DNA of 64,000 bases from an uncultured Bacteroides sp. (GTDB lineage Bacteria > Bacteroidota > Bacteroidia > Bacteroidales > Bacteroidaceae). Under the pieces are notes generated by a model, which was not told the origin of the DNA, did no database searches, and worked only from the letters and a program-made list of their open reading frames with translations. The DNA lies in the NCBI RefSeq assembly GCF_963675905.1, contig NZ_OY780936.1, forward strand, positions 1,869,946 through 1,933,945, given 5' to 3'. Position 1 is the first letter of the stretch, and every line of letters starts with the position of its first letter. Of the stretch, positions 53,774-61,622 are shown in pieces. A program made the translations under genes and the position numbers.

Positions 53774-55756
53774 ATGAAGACTAATCTAAGTTCACAAATC
53801 ACACTAAATCGGGTTTCAACAAAATACTACAAACCTGAAAATGCATTTGAACGTTCTGTTCTAACTCGTTTTGAAAAGATCCCTACCGATATTTATGAAT
53901 CAGTAGATGAAGGTGCCCACCAAATAGCTACAGAAATAGCCTTCACCATCAGGGAAAAGCAAAAGGCTGGACGTTTCTGCGTTATGGCTCTTCCTGGCGG
54001 AAATTCTCCACGCTCTATATTCGATGAATTAGTTCGTATGCATCGCGAAGAAGCTCTTAGTTTTCGCAATGTTATTGTATTTACTCTCTATGAATATTAT
54101 CCATTAGCACCTGATGCCGTAAACAGCAATCTGAAGACATTGCAAACAATGTTCTTAGATCAGGTAGATATTAATAAACAAAATATATTTAGTCCTGACG
54201 GTACAATTCCTAAAGATACAATTTTTGAACATTGTCGCTTGTACGAACAAAGAATTGAAAGCTTTGGTGGAATTGATATTTTATTATTAGGAATTGGTCG
54301 CGTAGGAAATATTGGTTTTAACGAACCTGGATCACAGGCAAATTCAAATACACGTCTGATTTTATTAGACAATACATCACGAAATGATGCTGCCAAGTTA
54401 TTTGGTGGAACAGAAAATGTTCCTATCAGTTCTATTACAATGGGTATTTCAACTATACTTGCTGCAAAGAAAATATTCCTGATGGCATGGGGAGATGATA
54501 AGGCTCAAATGATAAAAGAAACAGTAGAAGGCAAAGTTACTGATACAATTCCAGCATCATACTTACAGATGCACAACAAAACTCGTGTTGCTATTGATCT
54601 TTCTGCTGCATCAAATCTTACACGTATACAGCGTCCTTGGCTAGTTACTTCATGCGAATGGAACGATAAATTAATCCGTAGTGCAATTGTATGGCTTTGT
54701 ATGTTGACTAAAAAACCTATTCTTAAGTTAACTAACAAGGACTACAACGAAAACGGACTTAGCGAGTTATTAGCTCTTTTCGGTTCTGCATACAATGTTA
54801 ACATAAAGATATTTAATGATTTACAGCATACTATTACAGGATGGCCAGGTGGAAAGCCAAATGCCGATGACACATACCGTCCTGAACGTGCAAAGCCATA
54901 TCCTAAACGTGTAATTGTATTTTCTCCTCACCCGGATGATGATGTAATTTCTATGGGAGGTACTGTAAGACGTCTTGTTGAGCAAAAACATGATGTACAT
55001 GTTGCTTATGAAACATCTGGAAACATTGCGGTTGGAGATGAAGAAGTAGTACGTTTCATGCATTTCATAAACGGTTTCAATCAGCTTTTTGACGCAAATA
55101 GCGATGTTATAGATAAGAAATACAAAGAAATCAGAGCATTTATCAATAACAAAAAAGAAGGAGATTTTGACAATGCAGATATGCTTCGTCTTAAAGGATT
55201 AATTCGTAGAGGAGAAGCTCGCACAGCTTGTTCATATGCAGGTATCAAATCAGATCATGTTCATTTCCTTGACCTTCCTTTTTATGAAACAGGAAAGATT
55301 CAAAAATCTCCTATTTCTGAAAAAGATGTTGAAATAGTACGTGCTCTACTTCAGGAAGTGAAACCTCATCAGATTTTTGTGGCAGGTGACTTAGCCGACC
55401 CACACGGTACTCACCGTGTTTGTACTGATTCTGTTCTTGCTGCTATTGATTTGGAGAAAAGTGAAAAATGGATGAAAGAGTGCCGTATCTGGATGTACCG
55501 AGGTGCATGGGCAGAATGGGAAATTGAACACATTGAAATGGCTGTTCCTATTTCTCCGGAAGAATTGAGGCTGAAAAGAAATACTATTTTGAAGCATCAG
55601 TCACAAATGGAAGGTGCGCCATTCCTTGGCAATGATGAGCGTTTATTCTGGCAACGTTCTGAAGATCGTAACCGCAGTACTGCTGCATTATACGATAGTT
55701 TAGGATTAGCATCCTATGAAGCAATCGAAGCTTTTGTAGAATATATACCTCTATAA
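53774..55756 (+). CDS. Fusion of NagB-like domain (probably inactive) and LmbE/PIG-L deacetylase domain
   Basis: The 660-residue protein joins an N-terminal glucosamine-6-phosphate isomerase/deaminase-like domain (about 20-300) and a C-terminal LmbE/PIG-L domain (about 375-650). The LmbE motif SPHPDDDVISMGGT and the second metal site DPHGTHR are present, so a zinc-dependent N-deacetylase is likely. In the NagB part, the conserved catalytic segments are changed: the Asp72 region of Escherichia coli NagB (MDEY) reads TLYEYYPL, and the GEDGHIAFNEP-type loop reads GRVGNIGFNEPGS, losing Asp141 and His143; Glu148 is retained. It is often annotated as nagB, but that half may bind sugars without deaminating them. 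Separate promoter and terminator. Confidence 0.85.
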   Translation: MKTNLSSQITLNRVSTKYYKPENAFERSVLTRFEKIPTDIYESVDEGAHQIATEIAFTIREKQKAGRFCVMALPGGNSPRSIFDELVRMHREEALSFRNVIVFTLYEYYPLAPDAVNSNLKTLQTMFLDQVDINKQNIFSPDGTIPKDTIFEHCRLYEQRIESFGGIDILLLGIGRVGNIGFNEPGSQANSNTRLILLDNTSRNDAAKLFGGTENVPISSITMGISTILAAKKIFLMAWGDDKAQMIKETVEGKVTDTIPASYLQMHNKTRVAIDLSAASNLTRIQRPWLVTSCEWNDKLIRSAIVWLCMLTKKPILKLTNKDYNENGLSELLALFGSAYNVNIKIFNDLQHTITGWPGGKPNADDTYRPERAKPYPKRVIVFSPHPDDDVISMGGTVRRLVEQKHDVHVAYETSGNIAVGDEEVVRFMHFINGFNQLFDANSDVIDKKYKEIRAFINNKKEGDFDNADMLRLKGLIRRGEARTACSYAGIKSDHVHFLDLPFYETGKIQKSPISEKDVEIVRALLQEVKPHQIFVAGDLADPHGTHRVCTDSVLAAIDLEKSEKWMKECRIWMYRGAWAEWEIEHIEMAVPISPEELRLKRNTILKHQSQMEGAPFLGNDERLFWQRSEDRNRSTAALYDSLGLASYEAIEAFVEYIPL

Positions 55757-55774
55757 CTTCATAAATAAATTAAA

Positions 55775-55828
55775 GAATCCACGGATTAACACAGATTAGC
55801 AATAAATTCTGTAACAATCCGTGGATTC
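55775..55828 (+). terminator. Terminator after the NagB-like/LmbE gene
   Basis: GAATCCACGGATT (55775-55787) pairs with AATCCGTGGATTC (55816-55828), with inner ACAGA/TCTGT and T residues behind. Confidence 0.8.
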
Positions 55829-55844
55829 TCTTTATTTAAAAATG

Positions 55845-55852
55845 TACTTTTG
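55845..55852 (+). promoter_or_regulatory. -7 promoter element of the amidase/golvesin gene
   Basis: TACTTTTG matches TAnnTTTG exactly and lies 18 bp before the ATG at 55871, giving a short leader of roughly a dozen bases. Confidence 0.6.
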
Positions 55853-55870
55853 TGTATAAAATCACGAAAG

Positions 55871-58855
55871 ATGAAGATAAAGTACATTTTATTTCTCCTT
55901 TTAATCGTTTTCGCGGTAAAAGGCACAGCACAAGATATAGACAAAAACGTAGAAGAACGTTTAAAAAACTTTTTTGAGAATTACACTTGTTCTACTGCAC
56001 AAATTGGAAAAACTAATTTAAGCAGCTTTAAGATTGACTATGATGCCAAGAAATTGGATATATATGCTTCGGAAAGTTTTGCTTATCAACCATTTCTTCC
56101 CGAAATAGTTGAAGGTATTTATCGCCATATTTCACAGATTCTCCCTGGCCCTGTATGCTATTTTAAAACTACAGTTTACAGTGATGGTAAACCTATCGAA
56201 GAACTGATTCCTAACATATACAGAAAAAGAAAGAAAGACAAATCGCGCTTATCGGGAGATATTGATTATAAAGGGACTCCCTGGGTAAATAACATCTCGC
56301 ACCCTATTGATATTTCACGAGGACTACAAAGCAGACACATTGCGCTTTGGCAAAGTCACGGTAAATATTTCAAAAACGGAAACGGGAATGAGACTATTAA
56401 CGGGGATGGAAATGGAGCTGGGAAAGGAAACGGCAGTAAAAATGGTGCCGGAGATGGTAAATGGCTATGGCAACGTCCTCGATTATTTTGCACATCCGAA
56501 GATTTGTTTACTCAGTCAATAGTAATTCCATATCTAATACCCATGCTTGAGAATGCAGGGGCTAATGTTTTTACACCTCGTGAAAGAGATATTCAGAAAA
56601 ATGAAGTTATAGTTGACAATGATAATAAACAATCAGAATCATTATACATTGAAGTCAAGAATAGAAAGAGATACTGGAACACAAGCGATATTGCTGGATT
56701 TGCACAAAGAAAAAGCAGTTATCAGGATGGAGAAAATCCATTTAAAGATGGAACTATTCGTTATATAAAAACAGAAAACAAAAAGAACAAAGCTTTTGCT
56801 GAGTGGGTTCCTAATATTCCTGAAGAGGGAGAATATGCAGTTTATGTATCATACCAGACTTTACCGGAAAGTGTTTCGGACGCAAAATATACTGTAATCC
56901 ATAAAGGTGGGGCAACTGAATTTACTGTAAACCAGAAGATAGGCGGAGGTACATGGGTTTATCTTGGAACCTTTTCCTTTGATAAAGGATCTAACGACTA
57001 TGGAATGGTTATTTTGAGTAATGAAAGTAAAGAAAAAGGGGTTGTTTGCGCAGATGCCGTCCGCTTTGGCGGCGGTATGGGCAATATTTCTCGTGGAGGA
57101 ACATTAAGCGGCTTACCTCGCTACCTGGAAGGAGCCCGATATTATGCACAGTGGTCAGGAATGCCTTATTCTATTTATGGAGACGAAAAACGAATAAATG
57201 ATTATGCTGATGATATAAACACCCGCTCACGGATGATTAATTACTTATCTGGCGGTTCGGTTTATAATCCAAAAGAAAAAGGGGTTGGAATTCCTTTTGA
57301 AATGACAATGGCTTTACACAGTGATGCCGGATATACGTCTAATGGCACACCCATAGGCTCTCTCGGAGTATACACAACAGACTTTAATAACAGCAAATTG
57401 CATTCGGGAATTTCTCGTTATGCATCCAGAGATCTGACTGATATAATGATTACTCAGCTAAAGTCGGACATAAATTCACAGTTCGACATTCAGTGGAACC
57501 GCAGAGGAATGTGGGATAAAAACTACAGCGAAACCAGACTTCCGGCTGTGCCTTCTGCAATACTTGAATTTCTATCTCATCAGAACTTTACTGATATGAC
57601 ACTCGGACACGATCCGAACTTTAAGTTTGCAGTGGGACGCTCTATTTATAAATCAATTCTTCGGTTTGTAACTTCGCAACACGATGAAGAATGTGTAGTG
57701 CAACCCTTACCTGCGAGTCATTTTGCTATAAAGTTCGGGAAAAAGAAGAATACAGTAAATCTTTCATGGAAACCCGTGGAAGATCCTCTCGAGTCATCAG
57801 CAAAACCGCATAGTTATATTGTTTATACCCGCATAGGTAATTTCGGATTCGACAATGGTGTGGTTGTAGAAGGAACATCATATACTGCTAAAATAGAGCC
57901 CGAACTGATCTATAGTTTTAAGGTATCCTCAGTAAATAAAGGGGGTGAAAGCTTCCCTTCCGAAATTCTTTCAGCCTACAAAGCTAAAAAAGAAAAAGAA
58001 AGAGTTCTGATTATCAATGGATTTGATAGAATAAGCGGTCCGGCTATAGTAAACAATCCAGATTCTGCTGGGTTCGATCTTAGAAAAGATCCGGGAGTAT
58101 CTTACAAATACAACATTTCATACTGTGGATATCAAACTGGATTTGATCGTAAGAATGCGGGTAAAGAAACTCAGGGAGGATTAGGATACAGCGGTAGCGA
58201 GCTTGAAGGATTAAAAATAGCGGGAAACACATTCGACTATTCTTTTATACATGGAAAAGCAATTCAGGCTACTCCTGGATTTTCGTTTGTTTCATGCAGT
58301 AACGAAGCGGTAGAAAGTGGTCAGATAAAGCTAAACGATTATAAGATTGTTGATTATATTCTAGGGTTACAAAAAGAAGAGTCTACTACTATCAAGTTAA
58401 TCAACAAAAGGTATAAGACTTTCACTCCTAAAATGAAAGAGCTCATTACCAGATACTGCCATAAAGGAGGTAATATAATGGTGAGTGGTTCCTACGTTGG
58501 TAGTGATATGAGTTCAAATGAAGACAGAGGTTTCACAGAAGACGTACTTAAATACAGCTTTGAAAGCAGCATGCAAAACAGAATATCCGGAAATATCTTT
58601 GGACTGGGACGTAAATTTACAATACCAAGAGAAATGAATGAAAAAATTTACTCGGTTCCGTCGCCCGATTGTATTGTTCCGGTCTCAAATGCTTTTCCTG
58701 TATTTAAATATGTAGATGAAAACAGAAGTGCAGGTACTGCCTACAAAGGTGATTATCGGACGTTTATAATGGGATTTCCTTTTGAAACAATCGATACAGA
58801 TACTCATCGGGCAGAAATCATGGCAGGAATACTTCAGTTTTTAAATGGAAGATAG
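55871..58855 (+). CDS. Large secreted amidase_3-like / golvesin-domain protein
   Basis: The 994-residue protein (start 55871, signal peptide ending VKGTAQ) has the pieces of a zinc N-acetylmuramoyl-L-alanine amidase split in two. First half: ALWQSHG (His) and, after a Gly/Asn-rich linker (NGNGNETINGDGNGAGKG), SEDLFTQSIVIPYLIPMLENAGANVFTPRERD. Then an inserted golvesin-like domain (about 285-405, AEWVPNIPEEGEYAVYVSY ... ADAVRFGGG). Second half: MALHSDAGY (His) and ILEFLSH (Glu). A fibronectin-III-like domain (about 630-700) and a C-terminal flavodoxin/GATase-like domain (from about 715, RVLIINGFDRISGPA) follow. Homologues are often labelled xanthan lyase, for which I see no support. Confidence 0.78.
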   Translation: MKIKYILFLLLIVFAVKGTAQDIDKNVEERLKNFFENYTCSTAQIGKTNLSSFKIDYDAKKLDIYASESFAYQPFLPEIVEGIYRHISQILPGPVCYFKTTVYSDGKPIEELIPNIYRKRKKDKSRLSGDIDYKGTPWVNNISHPIDISRGLQSRHIALWQSHGKYFKNGNGNETINGDGNGAGKGNGSKNGAGDGKWLWQRPRLFCTSEDLFTQSIVIPYLIPMLENAGANVFTPRERDIQKNEVIVDNDNKQSESLYIEVKNRKRYWNTSDIAGFAQRKSSYQDGENPFKDGTIRYIKTENKKNKAFAEWVPNIPEEGEYAVYVSYQTLPESVSDAKYTVIHKGGATEFTVNQKIGGGTWVYLGTFSFDKGSNDYGMVILSNESKEKGVVCADAVRFGGGMGNISRGGTLSGLPRYLEGARYYAQWSGMPYSIYGDEKRINDYADDINTRSRMINYLSGGSVYNPKEKGVGIPFEMTMALHSDAGYTSNGTPIGSLGVYTTDFNNSKLHSGISRYASRDLTDIMITQLKSDINSQFDIQWNRRGMWDKNYSETRLPAVPSAILEFLSHQNFTDMTLGHDPNFKFAVGRSIYKSILRFVTSQHDEECVVQPLPASHFAIKFGKKKNTVNLSWKPVEDPLESSAKPHSYIVYTRIGNFGFDNGVVVEGTSYTAKIEPELIYSFKVSSVNKGGESFPSEILSAYKAKKEKERVLIINGFDRISGPAIVNNPDSAGFDLRKDPGVSYKYNISYCGYQTGFDRKNAGKETQGGLGYSGSELEGLKIAGNTFDYSFIHGKAIQATPGFSFVSCSNEAVESGQIKLNDYKIVDYILGLQKEESTTIKLINKRYKTFTPKMKELITRYCHKGGNIMVSGSYVGSDMSSNEDRGFTEDVLKYSFESSMQNRISGNIFGLGRKFTIPREMNEKIYSVPSPDCIVPVSNAFPVFKYVDENRSAGTAYKGDYRTFIMGFPFETIDTDTHRAEIMAGILQFLNGR

Positions 58856-58876
58856 GTGGAATCTCATTATAATTTA

Positions 58877-58884
58877 TATCTTTG
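58877..58884 (+). promoter_or_regulatory. -7 promoter element of the 109-residue protein gene
   Basis: TATCTTTG, an exact TAnnTTTG element, lies 31 bp before the ATG at 58916. Confidence 0.6.
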
Positions 58885-58915
58885 TGAGTAGTATAAACCT
58901 AAAAACTAGAATACC

Positions 58916-59245
58916 ATGTACACAATACAAGCAAACACATCAGGAACCAGAACGATGGAAATTTCAGAAGAAAATCTGCAAACCATTCGTAAATTTATGC
59001 TTTTCCAGCACTTAATAAGCAGCACAGGTGTAGTAGAAGAACAGGATCTTGAAAAATTAAAAATGAATATTCGTTCATTGATAGCTTCTCAGGAAGATGA
59101 CTGCAAAGATTTACTGGATTTGTGTATAGATATTATCTATCACAATAACATGAAAGCATTCGGACTGCAACAACTAATCAATCTTTATAAAGAGTGGGAT
59201 GCTAAATATCCTGCTGAAATTATAGAAGAAACTGTTGAAGAGTAA
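58916..59245 (+). CDS. Small helical protein of unknown function
   Basis: The 109-residue protein starts MYTIQANTSGTRTMEISEEN and continues as amphipathic helices with an acidic tail EEETVEE-like end (EIIEETVEE). A second possible start is the Met at residue 14. No signal peptide, metal motif or family is recognised. It has its own -7 element and precedes the YgiQ gene, which has a separate promoter. Confidence 0.75.
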   Translation: MYTIQANTSGTRTMEISEENLQTIRKFMLFQHLISSTGVVEEQDLEKLKMNIRSLIASQEDDCKDLLDLCIDIIYHNNMKAFGLQQLINLYKEWDAKYPAEIIEETVEE

Positions 59246-59322
59246 TAATTACGTCTACTTCATTACACATTCATATTCCAGTCATTTAACCTGAATATAC
59301 AATTATTTTAAGGTAAAATCCG

Positions 59323-59330
59323 TATCTTTG
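59323..59330 (+). promoter_or_regulatory. -7 promoter element of ygiQ-like gene, nearly leaderless
   Basis: TATCTTTG is an exact -7 element; only 5 bp separate it from the ATG at 59336. No clear -33 TTTG at the usual distance. Confidence 0.6.
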
Positions 59331-59335
59331 CTGCC

Positions 59336-61162
59336 ATGAAAGAGTACAGATTAACAGATTGGCTGCCTACCACAAAAAAAGAAGTGGAGCTACGTGGATG
59401 GAATGAAGTAGACGTAATCCTTTTTTCCGGGGATGCTTATATTGATCATCCTTCGTTCGGAGCGGCAGTTATCGGACGTATTCTTGAAGCTGATGGGCTT
59501 AAGGTAGCAATTATTCCTCAGCCCAACTGGCGTGATGATCTCAGGGATTTTAAAAAGCTGGGACGTCCTCGTCTATTTTTTGGTATCGCTCCAGGATGCA
59601 TGGACTCGATGGTAAATCATTATACAGCCAACCGCCGACTAAGATCGGATGATGCTTATACTCCTGATGGTCGTGCTGATATGCGCCCCGACTATCCAAC
59701 GATTGTCTATACTCAAATTCTAAAAAAGCTATATCCTGATGTTCCTGTAGTATTGGGAGGTATTGAAGCATCCATGCGCCGACTTACTCATTATGATTAC
59801 TGGCAGGATAAACTACATAAAAGTATCTTAATAGACTCTGGTGCCGATATTTTGATATATGGAATGGGTGAAAAACCTATTACTGAGCTTTGTCGGCAAA
59901 TGCAGAAAGATATCCCGTTTCATAAAATAACAGAGATTCCACAAACGGTATACATTACATCAAAAGGTGATACCCCCAAAGGGGAAAAAGAAAACGATAT
60001 TTTCCTCCATTCTCACGAAGAGTGTCTGAAAGATAAAAAGAAACAAGCGGAAAACTTTCGTCATATTGAAGAAGAAAGCAATAAGATGGAAGCTTCACGC
60101 ATACTGCAAGCTGTTGATGATAAAGTGGTAGTTGTTAATCCACCCTACCCTCCTATGACGGAAGCAGAGCTGGACCGATCTTTTGATTTACCATATACCC
60201 GTCTTCCTCATCCTAAATATAAAGGGAAAAGAATTCCGGCTTTTGATATGATTAAATTTTCTGTTAATATCCATCGGGGATGTTTTGGAGGATGTGCTTT
60301 CTGTACCATTTCTGCTCATCAGGGAAAGTTTATTGTTTCACGCAGTAAAGACTCTATTTTAAAGGAAGTAAAACAGATTGTAGATCAGCCGGACTTCAAA
60401 GGATACCTTAGTGATCTTGGCGGACCATCTGCTAATATGTATCGCATGGGCGGAAAGGATCTTAAGATTTGCAGAAAGTGCAAGCGTCCTTCTTGCATTC
60501 ATCCCAAAGTATGTCCTAACTTAAATACGGATCATCGTCCACTGCTTGATATTTATCATTCAGTAGATGCGATTAAAGGAATAAAGAAATCATTTATTGG
60601 TAGCGGAGTACGTTATGACTTATTACAGTATGATAGTAAGGACCCGGAAATAAACCGTTCTACTGTTGAGTATACCCGCGAGCTAATTGCTAAGCATGTT
60701 AGCGGACGACTCAAGGTGGCTCCGGAACATACTTCCGACAAAGTGCTCAACTTTATGCGAAAGCCCTCTTTCTCACAGTTTCAACAGTTCAAGAGAACCT
60801 TTGATAAGCTGAACAAGGAACTAAACATGAAACAGCAGCTGATTCCATATTTCATATCCTCTCACCCGGGATGTAAGGAAGAGGATATGGCTGAGCTGGC
60901 TGTTATTACCAAGAACCTGGATTTCCATTTGGAGCAGGTGCAGGACTTTACTCCTACTCCTATGACTGTTTCTACCGAAGCTTATTATACCGGATATCAT
61001 CCGTACACTTTGGAACCAATTTTCACAGCCCATAATCCGAAAGAAAAATTAGCCCAACGCCAGTTCTTCTTCTGGTATCAGCGCGAATATAAAAATCAGA
61101 TTATTAATGAACTGAGAAAGCTAGGACGAAAAGATTTAATAGACAAGTTATACGGAAAATAA
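59336..61162 (+). CDS. YgiQ family radical SAM protein
   Basis: The 608-residue protein has the N-terminal B12-binding-like YgiQ domain (WLPTTKKEVELRGWNEVDVILFSGDAYIDHPSFG, then GIAPGCMDSMVNHYTANRR) and a radical SAM core with the iron-sulfur motif CFGGCAFC (CxxxCxxC, about 317-324). A second Cys cluster lies in KICRKCKRPSCIHPKVCP. The YgiQ C-terminal part (QDFTPTPMTVSTEAYYTG) is complete. The reaction is unknown; the family is widespread. Confidence 0.93.
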   Translation: MKEYRLTDWLPTTKKEVELRGWNEVDVILFSGDAYIDHPSFGAAVIGRILEADGLKVAIIPQPNWRDDLRDFKKLGRPRLFFGIAPGCMDSMVNHYTANRRLRSDDAYTPDGRADMRPDYPTIVYTQILKKLYPDVPVVLGGIEASMRRLTHYDYWQDKLHKSILIDSGADILIYGMGEKPITELCRQMQKDIPFHKITEIPQTVYITSKGDTPKGEKENDIFLHSHEECLKDKKKQAENFRHIEEESNKMEASRILQAVDDKVVVVNPPYPPMTEAELDRSFDLPYTRLPHPKYKGKRIPAFDMIKFSVNIHRGCFGGCAFCTISAHQGKFIVSRSKDSILKEVKQIVDQPDFKGYLSDLGGPSANMYRMGGKDLKICRKCKRPSCIHPKVCPNLNTDHRPLLDIYHSVDAIKGIKKSFIGSGVRYDLLQYDSKDPEINRSTVEYTRELIAKHVSGRLKVAPEHTSDKVLNFMRKPSFSQFQQFKRTFDKLNKELNMKQQLIPYFISSHPGCKEEDMAELAVITKNLDFHLEQVQDFTPTPMTVSTEAYYTGYHPYTLEPIFTAHNPKEKLAQRQFFFWYQREYKNQIINELRKLGRKDLIDKLYGK

Positions 61163-61622
61163 GGAACGATTGCGCTCTATCAGCCATTCGCCAATAAATT
61201 AAATCCATTGGCGGAGGACTGAGAATTATTGGTGAAGGAATAAAAATGATTGGTGAATAACCTTCAACATATACGGTTTCGTTTAAAGATATAAAAAAGA
61301 GGGTATGTTACAGCTCCGCAAGTATCTGTGCAACCCACTTTAGTTTCGTTTAAAAGTATTGGAAGAGTGCTTTTACTTCGCATTATTATAACATTCTGCG
61401 AAGAAAATAATTTCAACCATCACTACCCTCACTTTTTCTTATAACATCATTAATTTCAATGCATTAGCTGGTGATGGTAGCATTTTCAACCATCACCAAT
61501 CACTCACTTTTAGTGTCATCTCTCACCATTTCAGCAATAAAATCGGTAATTTGCAGTGTATATTTCTAAAAGAGACAGGGGAAATAAGGAATATACCCCC
61601 TATTATCTTTTATTTTTAAGCT
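61163..61622. repeat. Repeat-rich intergenic region
   Basis: No gene. Structures seen: CGCCAAT (61189-61195) with ATTGGCG (61207-61213); GTTTCGTTTAAA twice (61276-61287, 61343-61354); CTTCGCA (61376-61382) with TGCGAAG (61397-61403); the hairpin TGGTGATGGT (61469-61478) with ACCATCACCA (61489-61498); and the direct repeat TTTCAACCATCAC (from 61411 and from 61484). The right end is the tail of the minus-strand mfd. The 14-mer GCCATTCGCCAATA (61183-61196) recurs at 5892-5905. Confidence 0.65.

Noticed and set aside
55871-58855. Xanthan lyase assignment
   Set aside because: No polysaccharide lyase family 8 features; the visible motifs are those of an amidase core plus a golvesin-like domain.
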